Assembly (NCBI GenBank): GCA_021781095.1
Contig: JAJXXM010000109.1
Location: 1 to 6,703, forward strand
DNA length: 6,703 bases
Direction of reading: 5' to 3'
From: a bacterium
GTDB lineage: Bacteria; Eremiobacterota; Eremiobacteria; Baltobacterales; Baltobacteraceae
Below are positions 1 through 6,163 of the stretch, one piece after another. The position numbers and the translations under genes were made by a program. The notes beneath the pieces are model-generated. The model saw only the letters and a program-made list of their open reading frames with translations. It had not been told where the DNA came from and made no database searches. Each line of letters starts with the position of its first letter. Position 1 is the first letter of the stretch.

Positions 1-491
1 CTCATCACCCCCAGCGCATAGGCGCCGACGACTTCGCGAAGGGTGCGCCGTACCGCCCCGGCGAGATCGCCGTCGTAATGCTGCTCGATGAGGTGCGCCA
101 GAACCTCGGTGTCGGTCTCGCTGGCGAAATGATGTCCGCGTTCGATCAATCCGGCGCGTAGCGTCGCGTAATTCTCGATGATGCCGTTATGGACCACCGC
201 GATCCGGCCGCTACAATCGAGGTGCGGATGTGCGTTGGCGTCGGAGGGACGACCGTGCGTCGCCCAGCGCGTATGTCCCAGACCGATCCGTCCGGCGACG
301 TGCGCGTCGCTCTGAAGTCGCTCCGAAAGGCGCGCCAGTTTCCCTTCCGCTTTCGAGCCGACGAGGCGACCGCTATCGTCGATTGCGGCGACCCCGGCGC
401 TATCGTAACCGCGGTACTCTAAGCGCGAGAGCGCGTCGAGAAGGAATGGGACTGCATTTTTTGGCCCGACGTACCCGACGATCCCGCACAT
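1..491 (-). CDS. glmS: Glucosamine-fructose-6-phosphate aminotransferase (isomerising), N-terminal part, cut by window edge
   Basis: GlmS makes glucosamine-6-phosphate from fructose-6-phosphate and glutamine, the first committed step to UDP-GlcNAc for peptidoglycan and lipopolysaccharide; it acts in the cytosol. Only the first 163 codons are here, all within the class II glutamine amidotransferase (Ntn) domain. The protein begins MCGIVGYVG, so Cys2 becomes the N-terminal nucleophile after Met removal. Further family motifs follow: LEYRGYDSAGVA (about 24-35), GHTRWATHG (72-80) with NAHPH (86-90), HNGIIENY (101-108) and SETDTEVLAHLI (124-135). The two sugar-isomerase (SIS) domains lie beyond base 1. 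The ATG at 489-491 is fixed by the need for Cys at position 2. It follows the rpoZ stop by 6 bp and has no close Shine-Dalgarno; a GAAGG lies about 16 nt upstream inside rpoZ. Translation coupled to rpoZ is therefore likely. The identification is firm. Confidence 0.97.
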   Translation of the reverse strand, partial: MCGIVGYVGPKNAVPFLLDALSRLEYRGYDSAGVAAIDDSGRLVGSKAEGKLARLSERLQSDAHVAGRIGLGHTRWATHGRPSDANAHPHLDCSGRIAVVHNGIIENYATLRAGLIERGHHFASETDTEVLAHLIEQHYDGDLAGAVRRTLREVVGAYALGVM

Positions 492-497
492 AATCGA

Positions 498-770
498 CTA
501 TTTAATGCCTTCGCGCGTGCGCGTGTACTCGATCTTTCCCGCGGCGATTTCGTCGAGCGCGATCGAGACGGGCTTGTTGCGGTTCGCCGCATCGCGATCG
601 ACCAGCGGCTCGCTGGCGAAATATTCGCGGCGTTCCATCGGCGGGGTCTCTTCCATTCGTATCCAGTTATTAAGTTGGCGGGCGCGCATCATGGCGATGT
701 TCACCAGCGTGAATTTTGAATCCGCGTGCTCCATGAGGCCGTCGAGGTCGCCGAATATACGTTTGCTCAT
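498..770 (-). CDS. rpoZ: DNA-directed RNA polymerase omega subunit
   Basis: The omega subunit binds beta-prime and helps RNA polymerase assemble; in many bacteria it also forms part of a ppGpp site. This 90-residue protein has the usual omega length. It carries the conserved helix ADSKFTLVNIAMMRARQLN (about 16-34), equivalent to the family pattern of a short acidic lead, (K/R)F.LV..A..RARQ(L/M). It also has the later KPVSIALDEIAAGKI stretch (about 66-80), which matches the 'ALxEIxxGxI' segment of omega proteins. The ATG at 768-770 has a weak GGA-type ribosome binding site a few bases upstream. The gene sits 30 bp after gmk and 6 bp before glmS. The gmk-rpoZ pairing is widespread in bacteria and supports the call. 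Confidence 0.95.
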   Translation of the reverse strand: MSKRIFGDLDGLMEHADSKFTLVNIAMMRARQLNNWIRMEETPPMERREYFASEPLVDRDAANRNKPVSIALDEIAAGKIEYTRTREGIK

Positions 771-800
771 TGTTTTCCGGTCCGTTCTAAACGAGGGTGA

Positions 801-1451
801 TTACGATTGGGTTACGCTCGCGAGCGAGTCGTCGGGAAAGCGGTGAATCCGCATGCGTTCGGCTCGGAAGATCGCGGCGAGGTCGTCGACGGCTTCCTCC
901 GAGCGTTGTTCTTGATTGACCACCAGGTAGTCGAAGCTTCGAATGTACCTGATCTCTTCGTGCGCGATCGCCAGGCGTCGCGCGATCTCTTCGTTGCTCT
1001 CGGTTCGCCGCTCCAACAATCGTCGGCGCAAGTTCGAGAATTTATCGGGCAGGATGAAGATCGAGACGGCCTCGGGGAAGGCGCGCACGATAGCCATCGC
1101 CCCATTGACTTCCGGTTTCATGACCACGTCGAAACCTTCGCGAAGCGTTCCCTCGATGTAGGAACGCGGCGTTCCGTACGCATTGCCGTTATACTCTCGC
1201 CATTCGAGGAAGCCCCCGGCGGCGAGGCGCGCTTCGAACTCCGCGCGCGAAATGAAGAAATAGTGCTCGCCGTCCCGCTCGCCCGGGCGCGGTTCTCTCG
1301 TCGTCGCAGAGACCGAGTAGCGAAGCATCGGCATTCGTGCGCGAAGAGCATCGACCAAGGTGTCTTTCCCTGCGCCCGAGGGACCTGAAATAACAAAGAG
1401 TAAGCCCGGGCCGATAATCGCACGCCCTCCCACCGACGTTCTTTGCTTCAT
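801..1451 (-). CDS. gmk: Guanylate kinase
   Basis: Guanylate kinase phosphorylates GMP to GDP with ATP, feeding GTP and ppGpp pools; it is cytosolic and essential in most bacteria. The 216-residue product has the P-loop GPSGAGKDT (23-31). The GMP-binding stretch is SVSATTREPRPGERDGEHYF (46-65), containing the conserved Ser, two Arg and Tyr. It then has EYNGNAYGTP (the family's 'xxGNxYGT'), an EVNGA segment where many family members have (D/E)VQGA, and the lid region with RRRLLERRTESNEEIARRL. The N-terminus runs about 10 residues longer than usual before the first strand. ATG 1451 is taken as the start because no better in-frame ATG exists; a GTG at codon 7 is possible. A GAGGAG lies about 19 nt upstream, too far to be an ideal ribosome binding site. 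It follows the lipoprotein gene by 40 bp and precedes rpoZ by 30 bp. Confidence 0.96.
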   Translation of the reverse strand: MKQRTSVGGRAIIGPGLLFVISGPSGAGKDTLVDALRARMPMLRYSVSATTREPRPGERDGEHYFFISRAEFEARLAAGGFLEWREYNGNAYGTPRSYIEGTLREGFDVVMKPEVNGAMAIVRAFPEAVSIFILPDKFSNLRRRLLERRTESNEEIARRLAIAHEEIRYIRSFDYLVVNQEQRSEEAVDDLAAIFRAERMRIHRFPDDSLASVTQS

Positions 1452-1491
1452 ACGCCAAGCACGCCGAAAGCTCCTCGTCGCACGAAGGGCA

Positions 1492-1959
1492 TCAAACGAT
1501 GCGGCAGAGCCGATGTTGCGCGAATTGGAGCACCTCGGGCGGGAGCACGTCGCTCGCCGAGCCGTTCCAACGGATCTCGTACGCCGTGGAATTTCGAATC
1601 GAAAAGAAGACCACGATCTTTCCCGGCGGACGTTTGGTGACGAAATCGATCTCGCCGGCGGCGCCCGGGCACTCCGCGAGCGCGTGCGTTCCGCTCATCC
1701 TGCCGCCTCCTGGTGCGAGAACGATGCCCTCGAGGATATGCGTGGCGAGATCGGAGGGAGCGCCCTGGAAGGGCATCTGGGCGACCGAGAGCCGCTCGCC
1801 CGGGTGCGCGGGGGAGATCCAGGAGCCCGCTGGGCCCCGGTGCCAGCCGACCGGCCCCGCCGCGCCGCCGCAGCCGCTCAGGAGCACGCCCGCCAGCAGC
1901 GCCGCTCCCCAAAGGCGGGTCGCCGAGGATGGAAGCGGAACGAAGGTGCGCGTGTTCAC
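1492..1959 (-). CDS. Small secreted lipoprotein of unknown function
   Basis: I do not recognise the family. From GTG 1959 the product is 155 residues. It begins with a lipoprotein signal peptide: positively charged n-region (Arg4, Arg15), hydrophobic core WGAALLAGVL and lipobox LLSGC, with Cys30 as the likely lipidated residue, followed by a Gly/Ala-rich linker. The mature part (about 125 residues) has aromatic-rich and beta-strand-like segments, for example KIVVFFSIRN. Two further cysteines lie at positions 97 (ECPGAAG) and 152 (four residues from the end), which could form a disulfide outside the cytoplasm. No catalytic motif is visible. GTG 1959 is the only start that puts a charged n-region just before the hydrophobic core; the frame stays open upstream but reads as Arg/Ser-rich shadow. 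The start overlaps the divergent rqcH start. The gene leads the probable lipoprotein-gmk-rpoZ-glmS transcription unit, though it may have been annotated elsewhere as hypothetical. Confidence 0.78.
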   Translation of the reverse strand: MNTRTFVPLPSSATRLWGAALLAGVLLSGCGGAAGPVGWHRGPAGSWISPAHPGERLSVAQMPFQGAPSDLATHILEGIVLAPGGGRMSGTHALAECPGAAGEIDFVTKRPPGKIVVFFSIRNSTAYEIRWNGSASDVLPPEVLQFAQHRLCRIV

Positions 1960-3520
1960 GGATTGGCTGCTTCTGCGTCGATGCGCGCTCGAACTCCTCG
2001 GCGCGCTGCGCGGCGCTCGCTGCAGCGCGGCGTCGGAGAGCTTCGACCGCCGTCTCGTCCTGCGCTTCGAAGGCGGCGGTGGCGAGCGGCTCCTCGCCGC
2101 CGCATGCTTCGATCCAACGCCGACCGTCGCGTTCGTCCCGGCGCTGCCGCTCGAGGAGCGGCCGGGCTTCGCGCGCGTGCTGCGCGACCGCCTCGTTGGC
2201 ACGCGCGTGCTCGATATCTCGTCGCGACGGAACGATCGTCTGCTCCGTCTGCGCATGGGAACCCGCTCCCGCTTCGGTGTGGCGCGCTACCACGACCTCA
2301 TCCTCGAACTCGTCCCACGCTTCGGAAACGCTCTTCTTCTCAACGAGGAAGCCCGCATCGTTTCCGCGCTCCAGCGTTTCGATGCAACTGCGAACGCTCG
2401 GCGGACGGCGATCGAGGGCGCTCCCTACGAACCGCCCCCGCTCGACGAACGCCTGCGCATTCCGCGAACGATCGCTCGGGCGTACGGCAGCGATGCCGAG
2501 CGCGTCGTCGCGGAGATCGAAACGTCGATCGAACGGCTGACGGAGCTCTACGTCTACCGCGACGAGAGCGGCCGTGTACTTCAGGCACACCTCGTGCCGC
2601 TTCCCATGCCCGAGGCGATCGAAAGCCGCGAAGCATCGCTGCTCGCACTCTTCGCCGAAATGCAGGCGCGGCCGAACGCACAACACGTCACCCAATCGGT
2701 TACCACCCGTCGCGACCGGCTCGTCGCCCGCATCGGGAAGCGGCTCGCCGCCGACGAACGCGACGCCGCGCAGATTCGTGCCCGGCTCGACGAGATCACC
2801 GAGCGCGAGGCGTTGCGCGATGCCGGTGCGGCGATCTATGCCGAACTCCACGAACGCCCGAGCGAGATGCATGAGGCGCTCAAAGAGGAGGCTCGCGGCT
2901 ATTTCGAGCGCTATCGTACGCTCGGGCTCCGCGCCGAACGGCTCGAACCCGCGCTCGCACGTTTAACATCGCGTATCGAGAGCGCGCGCCTCTTGCAATG
3001 GGAGGCATCGCGGGTCGAACCCGAGCTGCTCGCCGAGGTGGAACGCTCCTTTGTCGGCGCCTTCGAACCGCGCGCGGGCCGGGTGCGAACGCGACCGGCG
3101 AAAGCCCCCAAACGCATCCCACCTCGGGAGCTCCAGGTGCGCCCCGGCGTGCGCGTGCTCATCGGAAGGTCGCCCGAACAGAACGCCGATCTCACGTTTC
3201 GGATCGCGCGTCCCGACGACCGCTGGTTTCATACCAAGAACGTTCCCGGCGCGCACGTCGTGTTGCAGTGCGACGCGGAGATCTCCGAGGACGACGCGGC
3301 GATCGACGTCGCCGCCGATTGCGCCGCCCTCTTCTCCAACGCGAGCGCGAGCGCGAAAGTCGACGTGGAGTACACACGTCGCAAGCACGTTCGGAAGCCG
3401 CGCGACGGCGCCCCCGGATTGGTCTTTTATACGAACGCGCGCGCGCGAGTCGGTATTCCCGAACGCGCGCGCGCCTATTTTCCCTCTACGGAAGCCGCGC
3501 CTCGCACGCCTTCCAATTGA
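1952..3520 (+). CDS. rqcH: NFACT-family ribosome-associated quality control protein RqcH (Rqc2/FbpA homologue)
   Basis: RqcH binds stalled 50S subunits carrying peptidyl-tRNA, recruits tRNA-Ala and adds C-terminal alanine tails that mark nascent chains for degradation. From GTG 1952 the protein is 522 residues, slightly shorter than the usual ~570. The NFACT-N domain (about 1-135) starts MFTDWLLLRR and contains RRNDRLLRL, whose Asp95-Arg96 match the Asp-Arg pair required for tailing in Rqc2/RqcH. A helix-hairpin-helix-like stretch follows (about 170-195), then a long charged coiled-coil region (about 250-375). The NFACT-R domain (about 395-500) has LIGRSPEQNADLTFRIARP, DRWFHTKNVPGAHVVL (423-438) and YTRRKHVRKP (474-483). 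A second in-frame GTG at 1946 would add two residues. GTG 1952 is preferred because it gives the family-like N-terminus and has GAAGG five bases upstream. It is the only plus-strand gene, overlapping its divergent and convergent neighbours at both ends. Confidence 0.93.
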   Translation: MFTDWLLLRRCALELLGALRGARCSAASESFDRRLVLRFEGGGGERLLAAACFDPTPTVAFVPALPLEERPGFARVLRDRLVGTRVLDISSRRNDRLLRLRMGTRSRFGVARYHDLILELVPRFGNALLLNEEARIVSALQRFDATANARRTAIEGAPYEPPPLDERLRIPRTIARAYGSDAERVVAEIETSIERLTELYVYRDESGRVLQAHLVPLPMPEAIESREASLLALFAEMQARPNAQHVTQSVTTRRDRLVARIGKRLAADERDAAQIRARLDEITEREALRDAGAAIYAELHERPSEMHEALKEEARGYFERYRTLGLRAERLEPALARLTSRIESARLLQWEASRVEPELLAEVERSFVGAFEPRAGRVRTRPAKAPKRIPPRELQVRPGVRVLIGRSPEQNADLTFRIARPDDRWFHTKNVPGAHVVLQCDAEISEDDAAIDVAADCAALFSNASASAKVDVEYTRRKHVRKPRDGAPGLVFYTNARARVGIPERARAYFPSTEAAPRTPSN

Positions 3521-4073
3521 GGTTTGCAAAGAACGATTCGATATACTTCCCGCGCTCGGACGGCTTGTAGTCGCGAATGAACGCATGTTCCCAGACGTCC
3601 ATGACGACGAGCGGAACGAAGCCGGCGGGGTTGCCGATTTCGTGCTCGGCGATCCAATGGTTGCTCACCGCTTTAGCATGGGGGTCGTAGTAGGCAATCG
3701 CCCAGCCGATACCGCGCATGCCGCCGACGGCCGCGAAATCCTTTTTCCATGCCTCGAACCCGCCGAAGCTCTCGCCCAACAGGTTGTAAAGCTTCCCACC
3801 CGTGAGATCGGTCGAGCCCTTCGTCATATTGTCGAAGTAATATTCGTGCAAACGCATGCCGTTATATTCGAATCCCAGTCGACGAACGAGCTCGGCGTAA
3901 GCGGGATCCGCCCCGACGTTTTTCCCGGCGCTGCGGATCGTCGCGAGGTGCTCGTTGAGAAGGTTCGTGTTTTTCACGTAGCCCTCGTAGAGACCGAAAT
4001 GAATGTTCAAGGTGTCGTCCGAGATGCCGGTGAGCCCGGAGAGTTCCCATTTTTTAGGTGTGTATACGTGCAT
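3486..4073 (-). CDS. Superoxide dismutase, Fe/Mn family
   Basis: This enzyme converts superoxide to hydrogen peroxide and oxygen using a single Fe or Mn ion; no signal peptide is visible, so it is cytosolic. The 195-residue length is normal. The four metal ligands can be placed as His25 (LNIHFGLYEGYV), His76 (YNGMRLHEYYF), Asp159 and His163 (VMDVWEHAFIRDY). Gly72, four residues before His76, corresponds to the Gly of Mn enzymes rather than the Gln of Fe enzymes, but metal choice cannot be assigned from this alone. The first helix is unusual: the common HHxxYV segment is replaced by LYEGYV and is one residue shorter. The ATG at 4071-4073 is supported by a GAAAGG ribosome binding site 8 nt upstream. 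It is last in the minus-strand cluster, 45 bp after the quinone oxidoreductase gene. Its tail overlaps the 3' end of rqcH by 35 bp. I leave the symbol blank because sodA/sodB depends on the metal. Confidence 0.94.
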   Translation of the reverse strand: MHVYTPKKWELSGLTGISDDTLNIHFGLYEGYVKNTNLLNEHLATIRSAGKNVGADPAYAELVRRLGFEYNGMRLHEYYFDNMTKGSTDLTGGKLYNLLGESFGGFEAWKKDFAAVGGMRGIGWAIAYYDPHAKAVSNHWIAEHEIGNPAGFVPLVVMDVWEHAFIRDYKPSERGKYIESFFANLNWKACEARLP

Positions 4074-4081
4074 GCGAGTGA

Positions 4082-4087
4082 CCTTTC
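4082..4087 (-). promoter_or_regulatory. Ribosome binding site of the superoxide dismutase gene
   Basis: Read on the minus strand this is GAAAGG, 8 nt before the ATG. It is one of the better-placed Shine-Dalgarno-like sequences in the window, where most genes have weak or none, and it fixes the SOD start. Confidence 0.6.
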
Positions 4088-4101
4088 TATACTTGGACGG
4101 T

Positions 4102-4124
4102 GTCTGAACGTGCCTTCGTCAGAC
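4102..4124. other. Short inverted repeat between the quinone oxidoreductase and superoxide dismutase genes
   Basis: A 6-bp perfect stem, GTCTGA/TCAGAC, with an 11-nt loop spans the quinone oxidoreductase stop codon and the start of the 45-bp spacer before the SOD gene. There is no T-run after it on either strand, so it does not look like a standard intrinsic terminator. It could be an mRNA hairpin that processes or partly attenuates the transcript ahead of the SOD gene, or a chance repeat. Confidence 0.3.
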
Positions 4125-5102
4125 GGGTATTAAAACAATCTTTCCGATATGTTCGGAGGATTCCAACCGTTCGTGCGCTTTCTGCGCCTGCGCGAACGGA
4201 AAGACCGAGTCGACGACCGGTGCGATCGGTCGACGCGCGGCGAGGAGCGGCCAGATCGCCTGTTGGAGATCGTCGGCAATCTGCGCCTTCTCGGCGTTGC
4301 TGCGCCCGCGCAACGAGGAACCGATGATGCGGGCTCGCTTGCGTAGGAGAGCCGTGAGATCGAGCCGCACCTCGCTACCGCGCATCGTCGAAAGTACGAC
4401 GACGCGCCCTTCAGTGGCGAGCGCCTCCAGATCGCGAGCGACGTAGTCGCCGCCGACGAGATCGAGAATAATATCGACGCCGCGTCCGTTGGTATACGCG
4501 AGCGCCGAAGCGACGAAATCCGTCGTCCGATAATCGATCGCCCGGTGCGCCCCGAGCTGAATCGCTTTCGCGCACTTGCGGTCGCTCCCCGCGGTCACGA
4601 AGACGCGAGCGCCCAACGCGCGCGCGAGGCCGATCGCCATCGTGCCCAGCCCGCTCGTACCGCCGTGAATCAACAGCGTGTCGCCCGGCTCCATCGCGGC
4701 GCGATTCACGAGATTATCGTAGGCCGTGAACGCATTCTCGGGAAGCGTCGCTCCCTCGACGACACTCCAGTTCTCGGGAAGAGGGAGCGCGCTGCCCTCG
4801 GGCACGACGACGCGTTCGGCATAGCCTCCGCCGTTGCAGAGCGCGCAGACCCGGTCGCCGATGCGCCAGCGCTCGACTCCCGGGCCGAGCGCGGCGACGC
4901 TCCCCGCAACCTCCAGGCCGAGGATCGGGCTATGCCCCGGCGGTGCCGGATAGAGGCCGCGCCGGCCGAGCGCGTCGGCACGGCTCACCCCCGCAGCCTC
5001 GACCGCGATCTGGATCTCACCCGCTCCCGGAAGCGGCGCTGGCGCATCGAGGAGGCGGAGCACCGACGGTTCGCCCGGAGCGTCGAAGCCGACGTATTTC
5101 AT
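4119..5102 (-). CDS. NAD(P)H:quinone oxidoreductase, zinc-independent medium-chain dehydrogenase (PIG3/TP53I3-like)
   Basis: Members of this family reduce quinones with NADPH in the cytosol. The 327-residue protein begins MKYVGFDAPGEPSVLRL, with an N-terminal GroES-like domain (about 1-125). That domain includes AAGVSRADALGRRGLYPAPP (36-55, the PIG3-type 'NRADxxxRxGxYxPPPG' segment) and SPILGLEVAG (58-67). A Rossmann domain follows, with the dinucleotide-binding motif HGGTSGLGTMA (146-156) and VTAGSDRK (169-176), where the Ser and Lys fit NADPH preference as in PIG3. The C-terminus HERLESSEHIGKIVL matches the family's closing 'AHxxmExxxxxGKIVL'. There are no zinc-ligand motifs, in line with the zinc-free class. 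The ATG at 5100-5102 overlaps the queA TGA as ATGA, implying coupled translation. The open frame extends about 200 bp further upstream, but that part is a shadow of queA. The SOD gene follows 45 bp downstream. Confidence 0.92.
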   Translation of the reverse strand: MKYVGFDAPGEPSVLRLLDAPAPLPGAGEIQIAVEAAGVSRADALGRRGLYPAPPGHSPILGLEVAGSVAALGPGVERWRIGDRVCALCNGGGYAERVVVPEGSALPLPENWSVVEGATLPENAFTAYDNLVNRAAMEPGDTLLIHGGTSGLGTMAIGLARALGARVFVTAGSDRKCAKAIQLGAHRAIDYRTTDFVASALAYTNGRGVDIILDLVGGDYVARDLEALATEGRVVVLSTMRGSEVRLDLTALLRKRARIIGSSLRGRSNAEKAQIADDLQQAIWPLLAARRPIAPVVDSVFPFAQAQKAHERLESSEHIGKIVLIPV

Positions 5103-6163
5103 GGCCGCGCGCGCTCCAAAAACATGGCGTCGCCGAACGAAAAGAACCGATACGAGCGTTCCACCGCTTCGCGATATGCATCGAGCATGCGCTCGCGCCC
5201 GCAAAACGCGCTGACGAGGACGAAGAGTGAGGAGCGCGGCAAGTGAAAGTTGGTAACGAGCGCATCGACGACGCGGAATTCGAAACCCGGGGTGATGAAA
5301 CACGCGGTCGCGCCTTCGCCCGCGACCAAGCCGCCGCGATCGAGCGCGCAGCCTTCGAGGGCGCGTAACACGGTGGTGCCGACGGCGACGATCCGCCTTC
5401 CCGCGCGTTTCGCCGCCTCAATCGCGTCGACGCTCGCTGCGGGAATCTCGTACCGCTCTTCGTGCATCGTATGCTCGTCGACGCGCTCGGTAGAGATGGG
5501 GCGAAAGGTTCCCAATCCGATGTCCAGCACGATCGAGCAGCGCTCGATACCGCGCTCGGCGATCCGTGCGAGCAATTCGGGAGAGAAATGCAACGATGCC
5601 GTCGGTGCCGCAACGCTTCCCGGCACGCGAGCGAAGACGCTCTGGTAGCGCTGCTGCGATTCTTCATCGTCGTTATGAATGTACGGCGGCAGCGGGAGGC
5701 GCCCGATCCGTTCGATCGTCGCTTCAAACGCATCGCGAAAGAAAAATTCGATCTCGCGCCGACCATCCTCGTGCGTCGCACGAACGACCGCTTCTCCTTC
5801 CTCACCGAAGTCGATCTTCGAACCGACGCGTATCCGGCGCCCCGGGCGGGCGAGCGCGAGCCAGCGGCGCGCCGCGCCGTCGTAGCGCAGCGAACCGACG
5901 GGGTGCAACAGCAGCAACTCGGCGCGCCCACCACCGGCGAGCCGACCGACGAGCCGCGCGTGAATCACCGCCGTTTCGTTGAGCACGAGGAGATCGTCGG
6001 GACGTAACACTTCGTCGAGTTCGCGAAAGAATCGGTGTTGGCGATCGCCGTCGCGAGAAACGACGAAGAGCCGGCTTTCGTCGCGTTCGAGCGCCGGGTG
6101 CTGGGCAATCGATTCGCGCGGGAGCGCGAAATCGTAGGCGGCGGTTAGCCGTTCGTCAGTCGT
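5099..6163 (-). CDS. queA: S-adenosylmethionine:tRNA ribosyltransferase-isomerase (queuosine synthesis), non-canonical start
   Basis: QueA moves the ribosyl part of S-adenosylmethionine onto 7-aminomethyl-7-deazaguanine at position 34 of Asn, Asp, His and Tyr tRNAs, giving epoxyqueuosine. Clear motifs, numbered from codon 6163, are YDFALPRESIAQHP (10-23), LLVLNETAVIHARL, LPLPPYI, RYQSVFA then APTASLHF (172-193), DIGLGTFRPI, HTMHEERYEI (231-240), VGTTVLRALE, TNFHLPRSSLFVLVSAF (from 304) and YRFFSFGDAMFL. The conserved N-terminus is encoded, but its frame has no ATG, GTG or TTG before a TGA near 6223. The first standard start is GTG 6010, which would delete about 51 residues of the conserved fold. 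I set the start at ACG 6163, giving 354 residues, close to the usual 340-356. ATT 6193, behind GGAGG, is the other candidate. It overlaps the end of the PilZ gene and is joined by ATGA to the next gene. No tgt gene is beside it here. Confidence 0.93.
   Translation of the reverse strand, partial: TTDERLTAAYDFALPRESIAQHPALERDESRLFVVSRDGDRQHRFFRELDEVLRPDDLLVLNETAVIHARLVGRLAGGGRAELLLLHPVGSLRYDGAARRWLALARPGRRIRVGSKIDFGEEGEAVVRATHEDGRREIEFFFRDAFEATIERIGRLPLPPYIHNDDEESQQRYQSVFARVPGSVAAPTASLHFSPELLARIAERGIERCSIVLDIGLGTFRPISTERVDEHTMHEERYEIPAASVDAIEAAKRAGRRIVAVGTTVLRALEGCALDRGGLVAGEGATACFITPGFEFRVVDALVTNFHLPRSSLFVLVSAFCGRERMLDAYREAVERSYRFFSFGDAMFLERARP

Noticed and set aside
815..826. 12-bp perfect palindrome CGCTCGCGAGCG inside gmk
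   Set aside because: It lies in coding sequence of a GC-rich genome, where short CG palindromes are common. It has no partner sites and no terminator features.
1499..1945. The upstream extension of the rqcH open frame
   Set aside because: Family alignment from memory places the RqcH N-terminus at the FTDWLLLRR segment. The upstream part is antisense to the lipoprotein gene and has no NFACT similarity.
1448..2872. A 474-codon open frame on the minus strand, antisense to rqcH and running past the lipoprotein gene
   Set aside because: It lies opposite rqcH and in another frame of the lipoprotein gene, and its protein has Arg/Ala/Gly-rich low-information composition. rqcH has unmistakable family motifs across the same DNA. 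Long shadow frames are expected at this GC content.
1360..2874. A 504-codon plus-strand open frame starting inside gmk
   Set aside because: It is extremely Arg/Ala/Pro-rich with no recognisable motif, and it overlaps gmk, the lipoprotein gene and rqcH in shadow frames.
4086..4091. TATAGA (minus strand) just upstream of the SOD gene as a -10 promoter element
   Set aside because: It is only about 12 nt from the start codon and overlaps the ribosome binding site, with no -35-like hexamer at proper spacing. A transcript from it would lose the Shine-Dalgarno.
3051..4133. A 360-codon plus-strand open frame across the rqcH end and antisense to the SOD gene
   Set aside because: Its first part is an out-of-frame shadow of rqcH and its second part is antisense to the SOD gene, which has all its metal ligands.
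5103..5303. Upstream extension of the quinone oxidoreductase frame (extra 67 codons)
   Set aside because: It is a shadow of queA. The family N-terminus fits ATG 5102 and the ATGA junction with queA.
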